This document shows, in pieces, positions 63,059 through 64,000 of a DNA stretch of 64,000 nucleotides. The notes beneath the pieces are model-generated. The model saw nothing but the letters and a program-made list of their open reading frames with translations, was not told where the DNA came from and made no database searches. Each line of letters begins with the position of its first letter. Position 1 is the first letter of the stretch. The DNA is taken from the NCBI GenBank assembly GCA_043585095.1, contig CP121321.1:1798001-1862000 (forward strand), in the 5' to 3' direction. A program made the position numbers and the translations under genes. The stretch comes from JANQIO01 sp043585095. Its GTDB lineage: Bacteria; Pseudomonadota; Gammaproteobacteria; Pseudomonadales; Halieaceae.

Positions 63059-64000
63059 CGCCAAACCCGCTCTGGTGCTCTCGGGCGGCGGCGCCCGGGC
63101 GGCCTACCAGGTAGGGGTTCTGAAAGCGCTGGCAGAGATTCTGCCCGATGGCGCGGGTAACCCGTTTCCGATTATCTGCGGCACCAGTGCAGGCGCGATC
63201 AACGCGGTCACCCTGGCGGCCTACGAAGGTAGCTTCCGTGACGCGGTTGCCGAGCTCGAGTCGATCTGGCGCTCTTTGGATCCGGGCTCGGTTTACCGCT
63301 ATGGCTGGTGGGAAGTACTGCGCGGAGCCGGTCGAGTCGCCGGCTCCCTGTTCAATCAAGGCGTTGGCCTGGACCGCCCTATTGCCCTGCTCGACAACTC
63401 GCCGCTGCGGGAGTTGATCGAAAAGAATGTGCATTTTGAGAAACTCGATCGGGCTATCGCCCGCGGTGATCTCGATGCCATCAGCATTACCGCTATGGGC
63501 TACGGCAGCGGACGCTCTGTGGCGTTTTTCCAGGGCAAGACCGACCTCAGGGGCTGGCGCCGCTACCGCAGGATTGGGCGCCCCGCTCTGCTGAACGCGG
63601 ACCATCTGATGGCGTCTTCTGCCATCCCGACTCTTTTCCCGACAACCAAAATTGAGCACGAATATTTTGGTGACGGCGCGTTGCGACAGCTGTCGCCTAT
63701 CAGTCCCGCCCTCCACCTGGGCGCAGACAGAGTCTTCATTATCGGTGTCAGTGGTAACCGTGCTCGGAAAGGCATTGAGGCGCCGCGCACGCGTCACTCG
63801 CCATCCATCGCTCAGGTCATTGGACAAATGCTCAACAGTGCTTTTGTCGACAGCCTCGAGGGCGATATTGAGCACCTAGAGCGTATCAACAGGCTGGTCG
63901 CGATGATTCCACCCGAACGCCGAGCCGCAGAAGGCATACCCCTGCGGCACGTGTCCAATCTGGTGATCTGGCCCTCTGAAGAGCTGGATAAAATTGCCGG
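63036..64000 (+). CDS. Patatin-like phospholipase (partial, 3' end missing)
   Basis: Frame of 321 codons running off the right edge. The glycine-rich loop is LVLSGGGARAAYQVGVLKAL, the nucleophile Ser is in GTSAGAINA, and the dyad Asp in FGDGALRQLSP (DGA). GGGARAAYQ is a patatin subgroup distinct from the DUF3336 one at 17724, and this one lacks an N-terminal extension. It begins inside the SDR 3' end (ATG 63036, or GTG 63039), so it is probably translated after it. A phospholipase or lysophospholipase role is expected. Confidence 0.92.
   Translation, partial: MVVTQPSNAKPALVLSGGGARAAYQVGVLKALAEILPDGAGNPFPIICGTSAGAINAVTLAAYEGSFRDAVAELESIWRSLDPGSVYRYGWWEVLRGAGRVAGSLFNQGVGLDRPIALLDNSPLRELIEKNVHFEKLDRAIARGDLDAISITAMGYGSGRSVAFFQGKTDLRGWRRYRRIGRPALLNADHLMASSAIPTLFPTTKIEHEYFGDGALRQLSPISPALHLGADRVFIIGVSGNRARKGIEAPRTRHSPSIAQVIGQMLNSAFVDSLEGDIEHLERINRLVAMIPPERRAAEGIPLRHVSNLVIWPSEELDKIA

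Noticed and set aside
62910..63875. 321-residue minus-strand frame at the right edge
   Set aside because: The true gene here is the plus-strand patatin beginning at 63036, which has the glycine loop, GxSxG and DGA motifs; the minus frame is its shadow.

Overview
The window is bacterial chromosome from what is most probably a marine gammaproteobacterium. Placement near the OM60/NOR5 (Halieaceae) or Spongiibacteraceae groups is an inference from gene content: many acyl-CoA dehydrogenases, acyl-CoA synthetases, SDRs and CaiB/BaiF proteins, a WS/DGAT wax-ester synthase, a peroxiredoxin-glutaredoxin fusion, a psp operon and an RND pump. There is no rRNA, no tRNA I could recognise, no CRISPR array and no insertion sequence. 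Coding density is high. Both edges cut genes: an alpha-methylacyl-CoA racemase-like gene on the left and a patatin-like phospholipase on the right.

Region by region. 1-11.9 kb is lipid and carboxylic-acid catabolism. A leftward ACAD/SDR/racemase-like operon is followed by a hydrolase with an AraC-type regulator, an acyl-CoA synthetase, a second hydrolase, and a rightward operon of acyl-CoA dehydrogenase, APH-type kinase, enoyl-CoA hydratase and thiolase that ends in a clear terminator. 11.9-20.4 kb holds a metzincin-like lipoprotein protease, a peroxiredoxin-glutaredoxin hybrid, an FKBP isomerase, an HNH nuclease, a patatin phospholipase with a repetitive Lys-Pro-Ala tail coupled to a small DUF1254-like lipoprotein, and an SDR. 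20.5-25 kb is an RND efflux operon whose last gene encodes an ABM-fold protein. 25-28.3 kb is acyl-CoA synthetase, HAD phosphatase and thioesterase II.

28.5-34.8 kb is the most unusual part. Behind a block of 18-bp tandem repeats lies a compact, overlapping run: DUF1445 protein, pxpA, pxpB, pxpC (5-oxoprolinase), DUF4392 protein, D-amino-acid aminotransferase and alanine racemase. DUF1445 and DUF4392 are the two halves of animal mitochondrial D-glutamate cyclase, so the run reads as a route from D-alanine and other D-amino acids through D-glutamate and 5-oxoproline to glutamate. A giant AsmA-like envelope protein follows.

38.7-44.5 kb holds an 80-bp tandem repeat, a zinc-ribbon membrane protein, a membrane HExxH protein, a Ppx/GppA phosphatase, two small lipoproteins, a CBS protein and WS/DGAT. 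44.6-47.8 kb is a phage-shock (psp) system with a divergent pspF and a sigma-54 type -24 element. 47.9-53.4 kb has succinate-semialdehyde dehydrogenase and a CvaA/CvaB-like C39 peptide exporter pair with no precursor peptide in sight. 53.5-64 kb has glycerol kinase with an aldehyde dehydrogenase, an acyl-CoA dehydrogenase, a diguanylate cyclase interrupted by an in-frame TAA, a CoA-transferase, a small c-type cytochrome, a hot-dog thioesterase, an SDR and the cut patatin gene.

All functional calls come from reading translated motifs and context; no database search was run.
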